Below, piece by piece: positions 35,143-47,200 of a stretch of 64,000 nucleotides of DNA. Position numbers and translations under genes: made by a program. The stretch covers positions 48,465-112,464 of the forward strand of contig PUQB01000590.1 in the NCBI GenBank assembly GCA_003024785.1. Reading direction: 5' to 3'. The stretch is from Selaginella tamariscina (Eukaryota > Streptophyta > Lycopodiopsida > Selaginellales > Selaginellaceae). Each line of letters starts with the position of its first letter. Position 1 is the first letter of the stretch. The notes under the pieces were generated by a model that worked only from the letters and a program-made list of their open reading frames with translations, was not told where the DNA came from and searched no databases.

Positions 35143-35433
35143 AGCGGCGAAGCTTAGAGCTTCTCAGAAACCCTAGCTATGGCCTACAAGTTGAAACCGA
35201 GCGGGAAGATCCCATTTTGAAATTATTGTACAATTTTAAACTTCAGATTTCCCCCTGAAATACGATTACCGTTATATTCCAACAGTTTCAACCCAATTAT
35301 TATCTCAAGAGTCCAGAACACAAATGTAGGACAAGGTATATTCTCTTGCCCTTAATCGCCCTTTATTTCGTAAGGTTATTCCTTATCTACGTTTTAGGGA
35401 TTTTGAAATTAGGGCTTTGAAGGGTTAGGGTTT
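35143..35433. promoter_or_regulatory. Shared divergent promoter interval
   Basis: A 291-bp interval separates the start codons of the SET gene (leftward) and TFIIIA (rightward). Near 35420-35432 it contains a GGGTTAGGGTTT telo-box-like string just before the TFIIIA start, an element common in plant genes of the translation machinery. A short CCCTAGC string lies on the other side near 35171. A bidirectional promoter is inferred from geometry only. Confidence 0.5.
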
Positions 35434-37412
35434 ATGGAGAAGAAGACGGCTACGAATCTGAGAATGCTGAAGAAAGCACCAGCTGCAGCGATGGCTCGAT
35501 CGGAATCAGAGAAAGAAAGAGGCGATGGCGGATTGAGCAGCTGTTATGAATCTGGTGGCGGCAGGGATGGCGGATTTTTTTTTCCTCCGAAGATGAACAG
35601 ACAAGCAGTGATTGCAGCAGTAGCAGCAGTGCCGATGAGGATGATGCTGCTTAAATCGAAGCGTAAATCATACTCTTGTCACGTTTGCGGTAGAAAAACA
35701 CGCAAGGCATCCCTGCTCAAGCAGCATCTTCTCACGCATTCCAATGAGGTGAAATATAATGTGTGTGTGTGTGTGTGTGGGTCTATATATGAAGAGGAAG
35801 AGGAGGATAGCTCTCGCATTTGTTTACTCTTTACATTATGTTACACTTTTGTCAACAAGGAGCATTATATTAGTGTATTACATTTGGATAAATTGTGTTT
35901 ATAGAATTAACTTAATTTGTGCAGAGACCATTTATATGCCCGGTCGAGAAGTGCAAATCAAAATATAAGACGAAGTTTCACCTGGACAGACACATGATCT
36001 CAAAGCATGAAGTTCGAGTAGAACGTTATGCGTGTTCGTTTTCAGGCTGCACATACACAACCAGCAATTCTGACCTTTTCAAACGTCACAGTAATCTTCA
36101 CAAGGAAAAGGGTAAACTGGAGCGTCACAGAGATAAAAGTTCTGATGTTAAGAAGCCACATGTGTGTCAAGAAGAAAATGGTAAAGCATTCAAATACCCT
36201 TCTCAGCTGCGTTACCATCATGAAGAAAAACATAGCGGTGAGTATATCATTACATCTATGTTACTCTTAAACATTAGATCTCTCTAATATATCTATAAGT
36301 TTTCCTATGTACAGTATATATTAGTTTATTATACCCTGATGGTGCCAAGCTATAAACAGTCTGCCTAACACTTTATGGGTATGGTTAAAAAGCTGGGTGA
36401 TAAAGATAGATAAGATAACATGCGTGTATATACAAGTATCCTAAATATCTGTATATTTTATAGCTTGACTACAGATACCGTTAAGTATACTATATACTAC
36501 ATTTTTAGTATATACGTATCCGAAGTGAACACTGGACCAGAGTAGTATTGAGGTGGGTGACTACCTCAAGAAGTCCCGGGGCAGGAAAACACCGGATCCC
36601 ACAAAAGCGACCAGAATAGTATTGGGATGGGAGACCACTCAAGAAGTCCTGGTCTTTTTGGTAAATATGGAATTAAATCGTACACATCGAATAAATTTAA
36701 TACTAACCGTGTTAACTTTTATTACATATCTTTTCCTTGAACAGGGCAACTGTATGTGGATGTTATGTGCTCTGAGCCTGGTTGTGGTGAGCATTTTGAT
36801 CATCTTGGCGATTTATCACAGCACATGAGAACGCACATAAGTACGTGTTTTGTGAAGTTTGCGGGAAAGTTTGTTTAAGGGCAAATATTAAACGCCATTA
36901 CCGGAGTCACGACAGCAACAAGGAGACTAAAGTACCGATAAACTGTCCTTACGCTGAGTGTTCACGTACGTATGGAGAGGTTAGTCGTGTGCGCCCGTGT
37001 GTGATAGAGGGATAGAGATGTATGGTTGTTAATGTTTATTCAATTTTGCAGGAAAGAAACCTGAGGAAGCATATTAAGATTGCCCATCTTGGTTTCAATC
37101 CGTATCAATGTTCACGGAAAAACTGTGGGAAGTGGTTTGCATGGAAACACGTTAGAGACCATCATGAGAAGGCTCTTCACGTATCTGTAAGCATATCTTA
37201 AATGCACCATGTATACAGACACATTGTGTATGTGTATGTGCATGTGATATGGTTTTTATATACAGGCTGATTTCCTTGATGAGGATTTGAAGGCCTCGAA
37301 AAGGCGAGAACGGAAGAACAAGGGTGGTAGAAAGCGGAAAGTTACACAAATAGAGGACATGTTTGTTAAGCGCCCATGCGTAAGCCATAAACCCCTAATA
37401 ATAATCAATTAA
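35434..37412 (+). CDS. Transcription factor IIIA (5S rRNA gene and 5S RNA binding)
   Basis: TFIIIA binds the internal control region of 5S rRNA genes for RNA polymerase III and also binds 5S RNA. Exons: 35434-35748, 35925-36237, 36745-36979, 37052-37186 and 37266-37412, all with GT-AG borders. Eight C2H2 fingers are visible (nine is usual in plants), including YSCHVCGRKTRKASLLKQH, FICPVEKCKSKYKTKFH and YQCSRKNCGKWFAWKHVRDH, with a basic tail (KASKRRERKNKGGRKRKV). The fourth finger (CQEENGKAFKYPSQL) lacks its second cysteine. One base appears missing near 36840 (MRTH then KYVFCEVCG in another frame), likely a homopolymer indel. The intron 36238-36744 contains the 5S-rRNA-mimic cassette. Confidence 0.92.
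36509..36660 (+). promoter_or_regulatory. Plant 5S rRNA mimic (P5SM) cassette exon in TFIIIA
   Basis: A 152-nt potential exon lies between an acceptor (TTTTTAG, to 36508) and a donor (TTTTG|GTAAAT, 36661). It contains two 5S-rRNA-like blocks. The first runs about 36530-36580 (CCGAAG, GAGTAGTATTG, GGTGGGTGAC, AAGTCC). The second runs about 36591-36652 (CACCGGATCCCA, GAATAGTATTGGGATGGGAG, AAGTCCTGG). In plants this cassette adopts a 5S-like fold. Ribosomal protein L5 binding promotes its skipping, and inclusion introduces a premature stop, giving feedback control of TFIIIA. Here inclusion shifts frame (152 nt) and meets TGA seven codons in (after CCG AAG). The mechanism is established for the family; the duplication of the core is seen here. 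Confidence 0.88.
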
Positions 37413-38823
37413 TTAATTAATTGATTAAAGAATAAACGTTTGAGCTTGATACAGCATTAATAGGCTATTTTCACACAATGAAGAATACAAGAAAATCTAA
37501 AATGTTGTTTACAAGTAACATGTATCATGTTGATCGATATTGAAAACTATATATATAATCATTTGAAACGCCAAATCTTTAAAGATCACAAACTAATGAA
37601 AGTTTTATTTTCTCACACGCTGGTGAAGTACGCACTCATAGGCTCTCATGTGTGTTTTTGTATGTTTACCACATGCACATGCTTATGTACATTAAAGAAA
37701 AACATATAAAGACTGTTCATTTGGTTTCAAGTCATGTAAGACTGCCGGATATGCTTTTGTACATTTTGTTCTTTCTGTAATCAAGCAGTATAAAATTGTC
37801 TTGTAAGACACTGGTGTTCATGCATACTGTGAGTGTGACTTTGACAAACTTAACAGTTTATACACACATATGTATGTGCATATGTAAACGAAACGTACAG
37901 ATATTTTCAGTGGATTAGAGTTAGGTGGATCTGAAAAAGCAGAAACTTCTAGGGGCGGTGGCACGTGGTGAAGTGTTGAATTTGAGGGAGGTCTTATTTA
38001 GCGGCCACAACTAGACATACGTACGCACATACACATGCAGGCCGTCCTTAAACACATTCACGTTTTTCTGGGCCTTTCACATCAAAAGTGAACGATTTGA
38101 GAATCTTTCACTCAAGGTACAAAGCCTACAGTCTTTTCACATGAGGTGTTACTTTTCTTCTGGATAATGTTTTATATAAATTCATAATATAATTCTTCAT
38201 TAATTATTTATTTTATTAAAAACTTAGCCTCACTTTAAAACACCTGCAAGATTGTGACCCCGGAGGATGTTTGGATATATACTAATGTTAAAACTTTAAA
38301 TTAAAATAAACGTTGCGGCATATTCCGAGGTTTATACCGTTTAGGGCGGACCTTAAGCGGCTACAACCGGGGAAGGCGGTGACTAGGGGAGGCATCGAGC
38401 CCTTCAAAATCCTTTCTTTTATGGTAAACCGAGTACTTAAGATTTCTTGTTTGTGAATTCCACGTATTTTCGTACTCCGTATGTGAGCATTGTAGTACTT
38501 TGTGTAATTCACCTGTACTTTGCCATGATTAAATCCGTAATTAATTACTTGCAAGTCAAATCAAGACGGAGGCGATTCATCATTCCCATGAGCTTCAATT
38601 TCAGATTACTAAAGATGGTCCTGCAGTAAATCTTTCTCTATTTTTTAACGCCCTCCAAGCTGGCTGCAGTAAACATAAAGCTGCTCCTGTAGAAAATCTT
38701 TAAGGATTCTTACCTTTTATATAAGCTGGAGCAGGTTACATCCAGGTAATAACTATCTTGTCACCAAACACAGTATAATTACATGGATACCTTTAGAATG
38801 ATTCTGGAAGGCTAAAGAAAAAC
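37413..38823. other. Intergenic region between TFIIIA and FEX
   Basis: No gene supported. It would hold the TFIIIA 3' end and the FEX promoter. Short frames lack family resemblance. Confidence 0.4.
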
Positions 38824-40432
38824 ATGGAAGCTCAACAAAGAGGAGAAGTAGAGCTTCACAATGAACAGATGTCGGATTACGATACACTGTCTCCGGTTCC
38901 GCTATCTCCTTATGGAAGTCAACCCCACCGGATCCTGGTTTTGTGACACCTCGCACCCCGGAGCTCGAACCGGTCTCTCCTGTGTCTCCGTATGTCGGTA
39001 TTGCTCTAGAGGAGTTTATGAATCCCACACACACTCTAGAGTCAAATACCAACAAACCGGTAACGTGTACACATACACCTACACAGACACATATCTAGTT
39101 TATATCTTTCTTTGCAGAAGCAGGAGCTGCCTTTTGGGACTGGAGACTGCGTCGATTCTCGCCCATTTCGCAACATTTGGAGTCCTCGGGTGAGTATCGA
39201 GCAGGAAATATAATATCAATATAAAACACAGCTGTAGTCAATCTATAGCGCCTAAGTCATTGTTTATCTTGTTACGCTTCCTTGTTTTGATTTTGGTCGT
39301 TTGTACTAAGGAAGTGTGTATGTCCAGGTGCTGATACGCTATGGTTGGGGAAGCTGTTTGACGATGTGGGGCACGTAACAAGTGGTCACACTGCACTGTT
39401 CCACGACCTTCCAGCAAATATGGTATGTGAAACTATTTTCAACTAATTCTCTATTTTATAATTATAATTCATATTTCTTTTATGCAGCTGGGGTCGTTTT
39501 TTATGGGTTGGGTTGGCTTTGTAATGAAGAAGGATATTGCACATTTCTCAGAGCCTTTGGCCATAGGCCTTTCTACGGGACTTATGGGGAGCATTACAAC
39601 TTACTCCTCATGGATTGTTAAGTTAATTAGGTTTATGACTAAAGGATCTTGGTTAATAGGCATATGTGGCATTGTCATTGGTAAGTTAAACCCCGTTTAA
39701 TATATATTTTGTGTGGTGTGTATATACGATATTATACAGGGATGATGTTGTCGATGGCATCCTTAATGGTTGGAATGGATACAGCGCAAGGCCTACGTGG
39801 CATTATAGTCCGCCACGTAGGGCCCAAGGTGGAAGCTGACAATGTCTCAAGGAAGATTAAAAGCTTTATATTTTTTATGTCCACGTCAATATTGCTATGG
39901 ACGTTGTTTGTGGTGCTGGCAGTACTGGACAGTGATGACCTGGAAAGAAGAACGCTGTGGTTAGCGTGCGTGTTTAGCCCACCCGGGGTTTGGTTAAGGT
40001 GGCTACTTAGTAAAACGTAATGGTCAAGGCGTTTACAAAAAGGGTAGTATGGTTTCCATGGGGTACACTCTCTGCAAACCTTCTTGCTTGCATTGTAGGC
40101 TTCACTCTGTCCGTCGTCCACCTTGCGGTATCCATTATATATACGTATATATACATTCTTTATTAATATATTTATATTAATATATATAAAAAACATATTA
40201 ATACTGTTTGCAGACGGGGGACAAAATGTGGATAGGAGCAGTACAAATAGGAACTCTGGGGTGTTTAAGCACGGTATCTACATTTGTAGGGGAGGTTTAC
40301 AATTTTAGCAAGGCAGGTGAGCTTAGAAGAGCCTATCTTTACACATTTATATCACTTATATCGGCCTCCATCCTTGGAATTATTTTCTATTCCTCGATTG
40401 TTTGGGCCAGAAACTATCATGTTGTAATTTAA
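38824..40432 (+). CDS. Fluoride export protein FEX (two fused CrcB/Fluc domains)
   Basis: FEX is a plasma-membrane fluoride channel/exporter in plants and fungi, made of two CrcB domains. Exons: a hydrophilic N-terminus (MEAQQRGEVELHNEQMSDYD, 38824 to about 39059), SILAHFATFGVLG to 39192, VLIRYGW...HTALFHDLPANM to about 39422, the first CrcB core (39488-39679, LGSFFMGWVGF and GSITTYSSW), a linker and helices (39739 to about 40127, VWFPWGTLSANLLACIVGF) and the second core (40214-40432, GTLGCLSTVSTFVGEV to the stop). The GSITTYSSW and CLSTVSTF motifs are the CrcB signatures that line the two pores. Single-base frame changes near 38935, 39345 and 40018 interrupt an otherwise well-conserved gene and look like assembly indels. 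Confidence 0.85.
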
Positions 40433-40442
40433 ATCTATACTA

Positions 40443-40480
40443 TTTTCTCACGTGTGTGTGGTGTGTGTGTGTGTGTCTGT

Positions 40481-40514
<34 letters not shown>

Positions 40515-40525
40515 AGAGAGAACGT
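40443..40525. repeat. GT/GA microsatellite
   Basis: A (GT)n run followed by (GA)n immediately after the FEX stop codon; probably in its 3' UTR. Confidence 0.85.
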
Positions 40526-40639
40526 GGAAACAAGGATAATGTAAATCAAATTGTAAGAAAGTCCAGATATACACTATTTTATTTCTCATCACATTGCATA
40601 ATTTAAAAGCATATTCATGTGTTTCATTCTTAGTTATCA

Positions 40640-43000
40640 AAACTTGTAAAAAGTTCTATATTTCACACATAATTTACATTATATATAATTATATGTTTAT
40701 AAATATGGTTTTTTTCTCCCTAAAATCTAATTATTATTACCATACTTTGAATTATTAACATAGTTTAGATAATTGAATATTTAATATGAATATATATAAT
40801 GTGTACTTTAGTAGTTTTGTTTAAGAAAATATTAAAATATAATAATATCTAGTTAGAATATATCTGTAGTATATATTTTATTATTAATATATTTAAAATT
40901 TTATGATTAAATTTTAATAAAATTTAAGATTAATAAAATTAATCTAATTAAAACATATTTTGATATAAAAGCAATATCTAAGCTTTCTTATATTATTTAT
41001 AATGTTATTAAGACATTCAATCTACTTTATACGCACGTAAATATATATGATATAATAAATATATTATCAAATTAGCAAAATTATCATAAAAAAACTTAAA
41101 ATATAAAAACTAAGCCTGTGACGAAACAAAAGCTTCAAAATGTTTGAAACATAATGAAATTTATTTTAAATAGTAAAATAAAAGATAATCACATAATTGG
41201 GTTTGTATAAGTACAAGAATTATGTGATCTACTGCAACGAAACGGACGCTTCGTTATATCTTAATTTATAATATGAATTCTTCTTTTTTCGGATTAACGA
41301 GAAAATTGGAGGGATTTGAATTGTTTTCTTTCAAGTCCTCTCTATCAAAAGGAAATATAATTTTGAATAATAATCCTCAGCACATTTTTGTAAGCATTTC
41401 CCGTGTATATAAATGTATATATAAAACATTAACATATACATATATTCATATTTTTTTATTGATTCTTTTATTTAAATTATTTATATTTAAGTTTTCTAAT
41501 GTACCAACATCAACTTATGGATGTACACAAACTAAAGAAAAGCGTATATTTAGAAAAATGAACATTATTCATTATCGTGTCTTTCCTCTTTGTTTGTAAT
41601 TAGAGAAAGAATTCACTATATATGTCGTGTGTAAAATAATTAAATTTACTCATATGTATTATGTATATATGTGTGGATATATACATGTGTGTGTGTGTGT
41701 GTGTGTTATATAAAATAATAGATATATAAAAAATAGATGGACACAATAAATAATGAAATAAATGTATACTCAAAAGTAAAAAATATGACTTATATATAAT
41801 GAGAAATTTGTACACTTTGTATATGAATTTTATTAAATATAAATTATTGTCCCAAATATAAACTACTAAGTTATAAATTATTCTTGAAAATAAATTTTTA
41901 TATATGTTATTCCTCGAAATATAAATTATATAAGTTTTGAATATAAATTTTCATATTCAAGAAAAAAAAACATTCACCATACCTAAGTTCAGATATAAAT
42001 TAATATTATTTATCCATGATTTGCATTACCTTCTTTTGTTTATTCTTATTAATTAAAATCAATTTAAATTACTTAAAGTTAATGAGGTTCTTATCTATGA
42101 ATACCTTATTTTTTTTTCAAGTAGGAGGGTGATTATTTTGCACGCCAATTTTTACACACACTGCACATGAGGAGATTGTAATCATACATACTATATCCAA
42201 AGTATTAATGTTTTTCAATAATATATCTCCTCAGTATTTTCTTTAGTGCCAGAGTAGAATATGAGATAGATGAAACATATCATTTTAATAAGGTTTAGTA
42301 AGTGATTTTGATTGAGATAAAAGGATATATTAAAATGGAATAGTAATGATAGTTAATTGAGTTTTTGCTTATTAGTGAGTTTTGTAATCACATTTTAAAT
42401 AATGTATAAAAAATAATATAAAATCAATGTGAAAACCAATGTACAAACTAATGTTTACATATGTGTTCATGGAAGATATATATATTAGTTATTTACATTT
42501 GTACAAAAATACACATATAAATTTACAACCAAAACAATCTACATAATATCCATTCATTTATTCTTATTTAGAATACCATGTCATGGCTAGTTAATTGATT
42601 GTGACCTTTTTCTAATGTTCTTTGTAATTTTTCACATGCTAGTTCTTCTTTTTTTTTTCTTGCGTGTAATTTCTTCCTTTGGAGTTTCTATTGAATTTTA
42701 CTTGCTGATACATTCTTGTGTTTTTGGGCTGCTTTTTATTTTTTTCTTTTCTTTGGCAAAGATTTTTTAGTTACATAAACTTTGTCATATTCATAACCCT
42801 TTGATTTGTTTCACTCCTATTTTCTAGGACCTTTTATTCGTCTTTTTAATCACTATCATCATTCACCTTATTACTTACTTTTTCTTCATTCTTAGTTTTC
42901 ACACGTTATGTTTGATTCTTTTTCGAACTCAAAAGTTTCTGTAAAATGCAATGACTTAAGGAGATTTGCCAATACAAATTTATATACACAAAGTATTAAT
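40640..43000. other. AT-rich gene-poor DNA
   Basis: Strongly AT-rich sequence with TA runs and one GT microsatellite near 41684-41708. No gene, RNA or intact repeat recognised. Confidence 0.5.
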
Positions 43001-43012
43001 GACTTAATCAAC

Positions 43013-43740
43013 CTCAACACCAAAGACTTTCTCATAAAGTCTTTGGCACTAAGGACTTTACATGAGAAAGTCCTTGGTGCAGAAGATTTTATTTGACAAG
43101 TTGGATTGGGCCATGTGAATTTATAATTTAAGTGGCCATTAAATGGAGCCATATGCATTTCAAATTTATAATGGTTGTTGGATGGGGTGTATATAAAGAT
43201 TCTTAGCATCAAGGGTAGTTTAGAAAACCTTGGAAAGGGAGTTTAGGATAATCATTGGATGATGTCACGTGAGTCTAAAATTTAGGTGGCCATTGAATGG
43301 GCCACATGCATTTAGGATTTATGTTGGTTTATGAATTATAAAGAAAGTTTAGAATATTCGTCAGATGGGACCACATTTAAGTGGCATTTAATGAGACCAC
43401 ATACATTTTAAATTTATGACGGCCATTAAATGGCTCATGAGAAAACCTTTAACATTGAGGATTATGAGAAAATCTTTAGTGTTAAGGATTTTATGAGAAA
43501 ATCCTTGCCACCGAGGATTTTATTAAACACATCGGATAAGCTATGTCGATTTAGGATTTAAGTGGCCTTTGAACTGAGAGTTTTTTTAAAAAAAAATTTA
43601 ACCAGCCAAGTGGTTTATAAAGGGAGTTTAGGATAACATTTGGATGGGGCCACGTGGGTAAGATTTAAATGGCCGTCAGATAGACCACATGCATTTAGAA
43701 TTCATGATGGCCATTAAATGGATGTTTAAAAATATAATTG
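43013..43740. repeat. Diverged short repeat block with paired small hairpins
   Basis: Two short hairpins open the block: CCAAAGACTTT/AAAGTCTTTGG near 43020-43046 and AAGGACTTT/AAAGTCCTT near 43053-43077. A phrase of about 65-75 bp containing TAAGTGGCCATTAAATGG and CACATGCATTTAGGATTTA then recurs five or more times in decayed form to 43740, alternating with GAGAAAATCCTT phrases. Related phrases occur at 4250-4400. Confidence 0.6.
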
Positions 43741-43769
43741 TTAAATAGATTATAAAGGCAATTTAGTAT

Positions 43770-44272
43770 TGTCATAACCTATCAAGGGTGATTAAATATG
43801 AAAGAATAAAAGTAAAAAAAGAAAGAAGAATTGTATTTAATGAAGAATTACATAAATAAGAATAATTTTAAGAGAAAAATCGAATGAAATGAAAACTCAA
43901 ACGATTAAACATAACTTGTGTTGAACGCTCTAAAAGAAAACATAATATAGAGGCTCCTTTATATAGTGACACATTGGTAGTGAAATTGAGAGTTGCAACT
44001 CAAGTTGGAACTTCAATTGAAATTGAGAGTGAAAACTCCAATTAGAACTGATTATGGCAATGATGGTGAACATGGTAGTGGCATCAGTAATGGAACTGAT
44101 AAAGGCACTAGTAGTTGAACTATAGTGGCACTGGTAATGATAGCAACTATAATGATACCAATGATAATAATGATGACAGTGGCAGTGCTAGTGATGATGA
44201 TGGTTATGGTTCTGGTCCAGGGGTTCGAATATCCTAAGGTACAAAATTTATCTAACTGGTGAAATTATGACA
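43770..44272 (-). repeat. LTR of the decayed Ty3/gypsy fossil
   Basis: About 503 bp with matching short inverted ends TGTCATAA and TTATGACA. The adjacent inner tract GGCAAGGGGGATAG (sense strand) fits a polypurine tract, which identifies this as the 3' LTR. Confidence 0.7.
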
Positions 44273-47200
44273 CTATCCCCCTTGCCATGACGAGCACCAT
44301 GTGTCTAAGGACCTAACTGACCAGGATATTGGTGATGGAAGGCATCTACAAGATTTGAAGCATGTTGAACGTTGTTGACATGTTCCCAGCTATGTTCACT
44401 TGGTGGATAGTCAACCCAATCAACAAGATAATACATGCATCCATTCTGAAGTTTGGAGTCAAGGATGGAAGCAATTTAACTTAGGTTCACCAGTGATGGT
44501 GATAACCAGTGGTGGAGAGTAATTCATCATGTCTTAGCTGGAAGATGATATGGTTCCAAAAGAAAAACATGAAAAATAGAATGGAGTCGCACATCAGGTG
44601 GTAGCTTGAGTCGGTAAGTTATTAAATATGTCCACTCAAAAATTGAAAAAAAAACTTAATCGTTGGTAGTCCAACTTATCACAAGGTCATATGAATGGCA
44701 AGTGACATCAAAGAAGCCAAATCTTGTCACCTAATTGGAAATGTGTCAAGATTAATTTGTCGTATGTTGGTAGGCTTCTTGAGAGCACATGCAAGGTGGT
44801 GATGAATATCCTTGTGAACTGACTAAAATTGTTTAATTCGATCATATACAACATCATTCACTACAAGAATTGAATAACACTAACGTGGATAAATACCTTA
44901 AGTGACAAAAAATAATGAGTGTCTTGTATACACATGCTCAAATTTGTTGTATGTGAATTCAATTGATGGCAACAAGTTGTCCTTTCGATGAGAAACAAAA
45001 CACCACAAGTATTGCTCTAAGATTTGAATTGTTCTCTATATTTGATTATTTGTTTAAAGGTGTTGTGTAGTTGAAAGCCCTCGATGTTAAGCAACTTGAG
45101 GAAAGCACACTAGAACTAGGAGACAAAGTGTGGACCTTGATCACTAATGACATCATCCATGAAGATAAAAAATCTCCTTGTAATAAATCTGCTACATCTA
45201 TACATGTGAAGGTCTTACAACATGGTAAAAAGTGTGCATCACAATGACAATAACTGCATCAAAACTGTGAGAAATAGGGAGCTCTGTAAGAGGGATTTCT
45301 ATGGTTGTTTAGCAATCAAGAGAGGTTGGAGAAGACTAGTTGAGCAATGTTGAAGTAGCTTTGTTCGCTAACATGTGTCATAAGCTCATACAAATTGCTC
45401 GATGTATAAAAGTCATTACAAACATGGACAACATGAATGCAAAGTTCTCCTTCTACTATATAGAGTTGGTAATGATGGTACAAGAGGTCATCATGCAAGT
45501 GGTACTTTGCATAGCATGTGTGTGCATCCATCCTAAGGTGGTTGACCACATCCCATGTAAAGTCTTCTTATGATTGGGTTACCTTGATTTGACTAGTCAA
45601 ACTGTCATCAAGTGGAGCTGGAAACTGCGACAATGCCATAACTTGGAAGTAATTGAAATTGAAAAGGACTTGCTTCTGATTGTTGAGGATAGGGTTATTA
45701 AGAATTACACCATGAGAGTGTATTTGCCTTATTATGGAGACACCCAACCTATGCATCAGTATGAAATTGAAAACTAAAAGTGATAAAGTCCACCATGCTT
45801 AACGATGATTCAAACCCCCTGATGTTTGAGTATTACATATTCTTGTGGTCATTATATACAGTCACAACATGTGGGGAACCCTCTAGGTAACGAAACCACT
45901 CCTTAAAAGAGTCCAAGATTAACAACAATTCCTTGTTAAAGATGTCGTAGTTAAGCTTTGTTAGTGTGAATTTTTATGTGGAATGTAACTTGATGTAACA
46001 CATTGTCAGAAGCCTCTTGCAATAGAACAACACCAATTATGTAATCTGAGGTGTTAACTTCCACAAAGTATGCTAATGCAGGATCTAAATGAACTAAAAT
46101 TGGAGCAAACACGAACACAAATTTTAGGAACTGAAATGCATTCTCAGTTGCAGTAGACCACTAGAATGATATGTTTTTTTATAGCTAATTTGGTGAGTAG
46201 CAATGCAATCTTCGCAAAATCGTTGATGAAACGTTAATAAAAGTTCACAAATCCTAGGAAACATTGCATTTCATGTATACACCTTGGTTATTCCCAATTA
46301 AGGATAGTTCATACCTTTGTGAAATCCATTTGAACACCATTTATATAAATGATATTACCAACAAACTCTACCTCTAATTGGTCGAAAGAGCATTTCTTCA
46401 ACTTATTAAATAATCTATGCTCTCAGAGTCTTTGCAACACATGTCGTACTTGTTATCATATTCTTTTAACATTTTCAAGAATATTAATATCATCAAGAAA
46501 AAAACAAATAAAAACAAATAAATCAAGGAAGTCATGGAAGATGTCATTTGCCATGTGTGAAAGATAGCTGGAGCATTTGTGAAAATAAATGGCATAATGA
46601 TGTACTCGAAATGTTTGTAGCAAATACAGAAAGTGGTCTTCCACTTGTCTCCCTAGCAAATCCTGACAAGGTTGTTAAGTTAATTTTGGTGAAGAAGTAT
46701 ATTCAAGAAAGTCGCTCCAACATTTCTGATATTAATGGGAAATGGTGTCAATTTCACACTATGACCTTGCTCAAACCACAATAGTCAAAAATCAAGTGAA
46801 GACTCCCATCTTTCTTGGAGACAAAAAAAACAATAGCATCGGTTGGTGAATGCGAGTGACAAATAAAATTGATGAAAAGGTTTTCTTTAACATATGCTCG
46901 TAAAGTCTCTATTTTTGTAGACAAAAGGCCATAGATTGGTCTGTATGGAAATTGTTTGCCATCCATGAAATCAATGGGGCAATCATACGATAATGAATTT
47001 GTAGCTTGGCCCTTCTTCTTATCAAACACATCTACAAAGTCTTGGTACTTAGTAGGAAGCACTATTAAAATCTTCTTTATAAACATGTTGAACATATGAA
47101 GAGTGACAATAAACACATAAGGGATCTTGTTGATTAGCATCATAAAACTACTTCAATGTTATGTGTGAAATGTTAATAATTGGATCACAGACTTGAAGAG

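Noticed and set aside
36509-36660. Ordinary 5S rRNA gene or 5S pseudogene
   Set aside because: It lies in a TFIIIA intron with splice borders, lacks the full 5S ends and matches the known regulatory cassette of plant TFIIIA.
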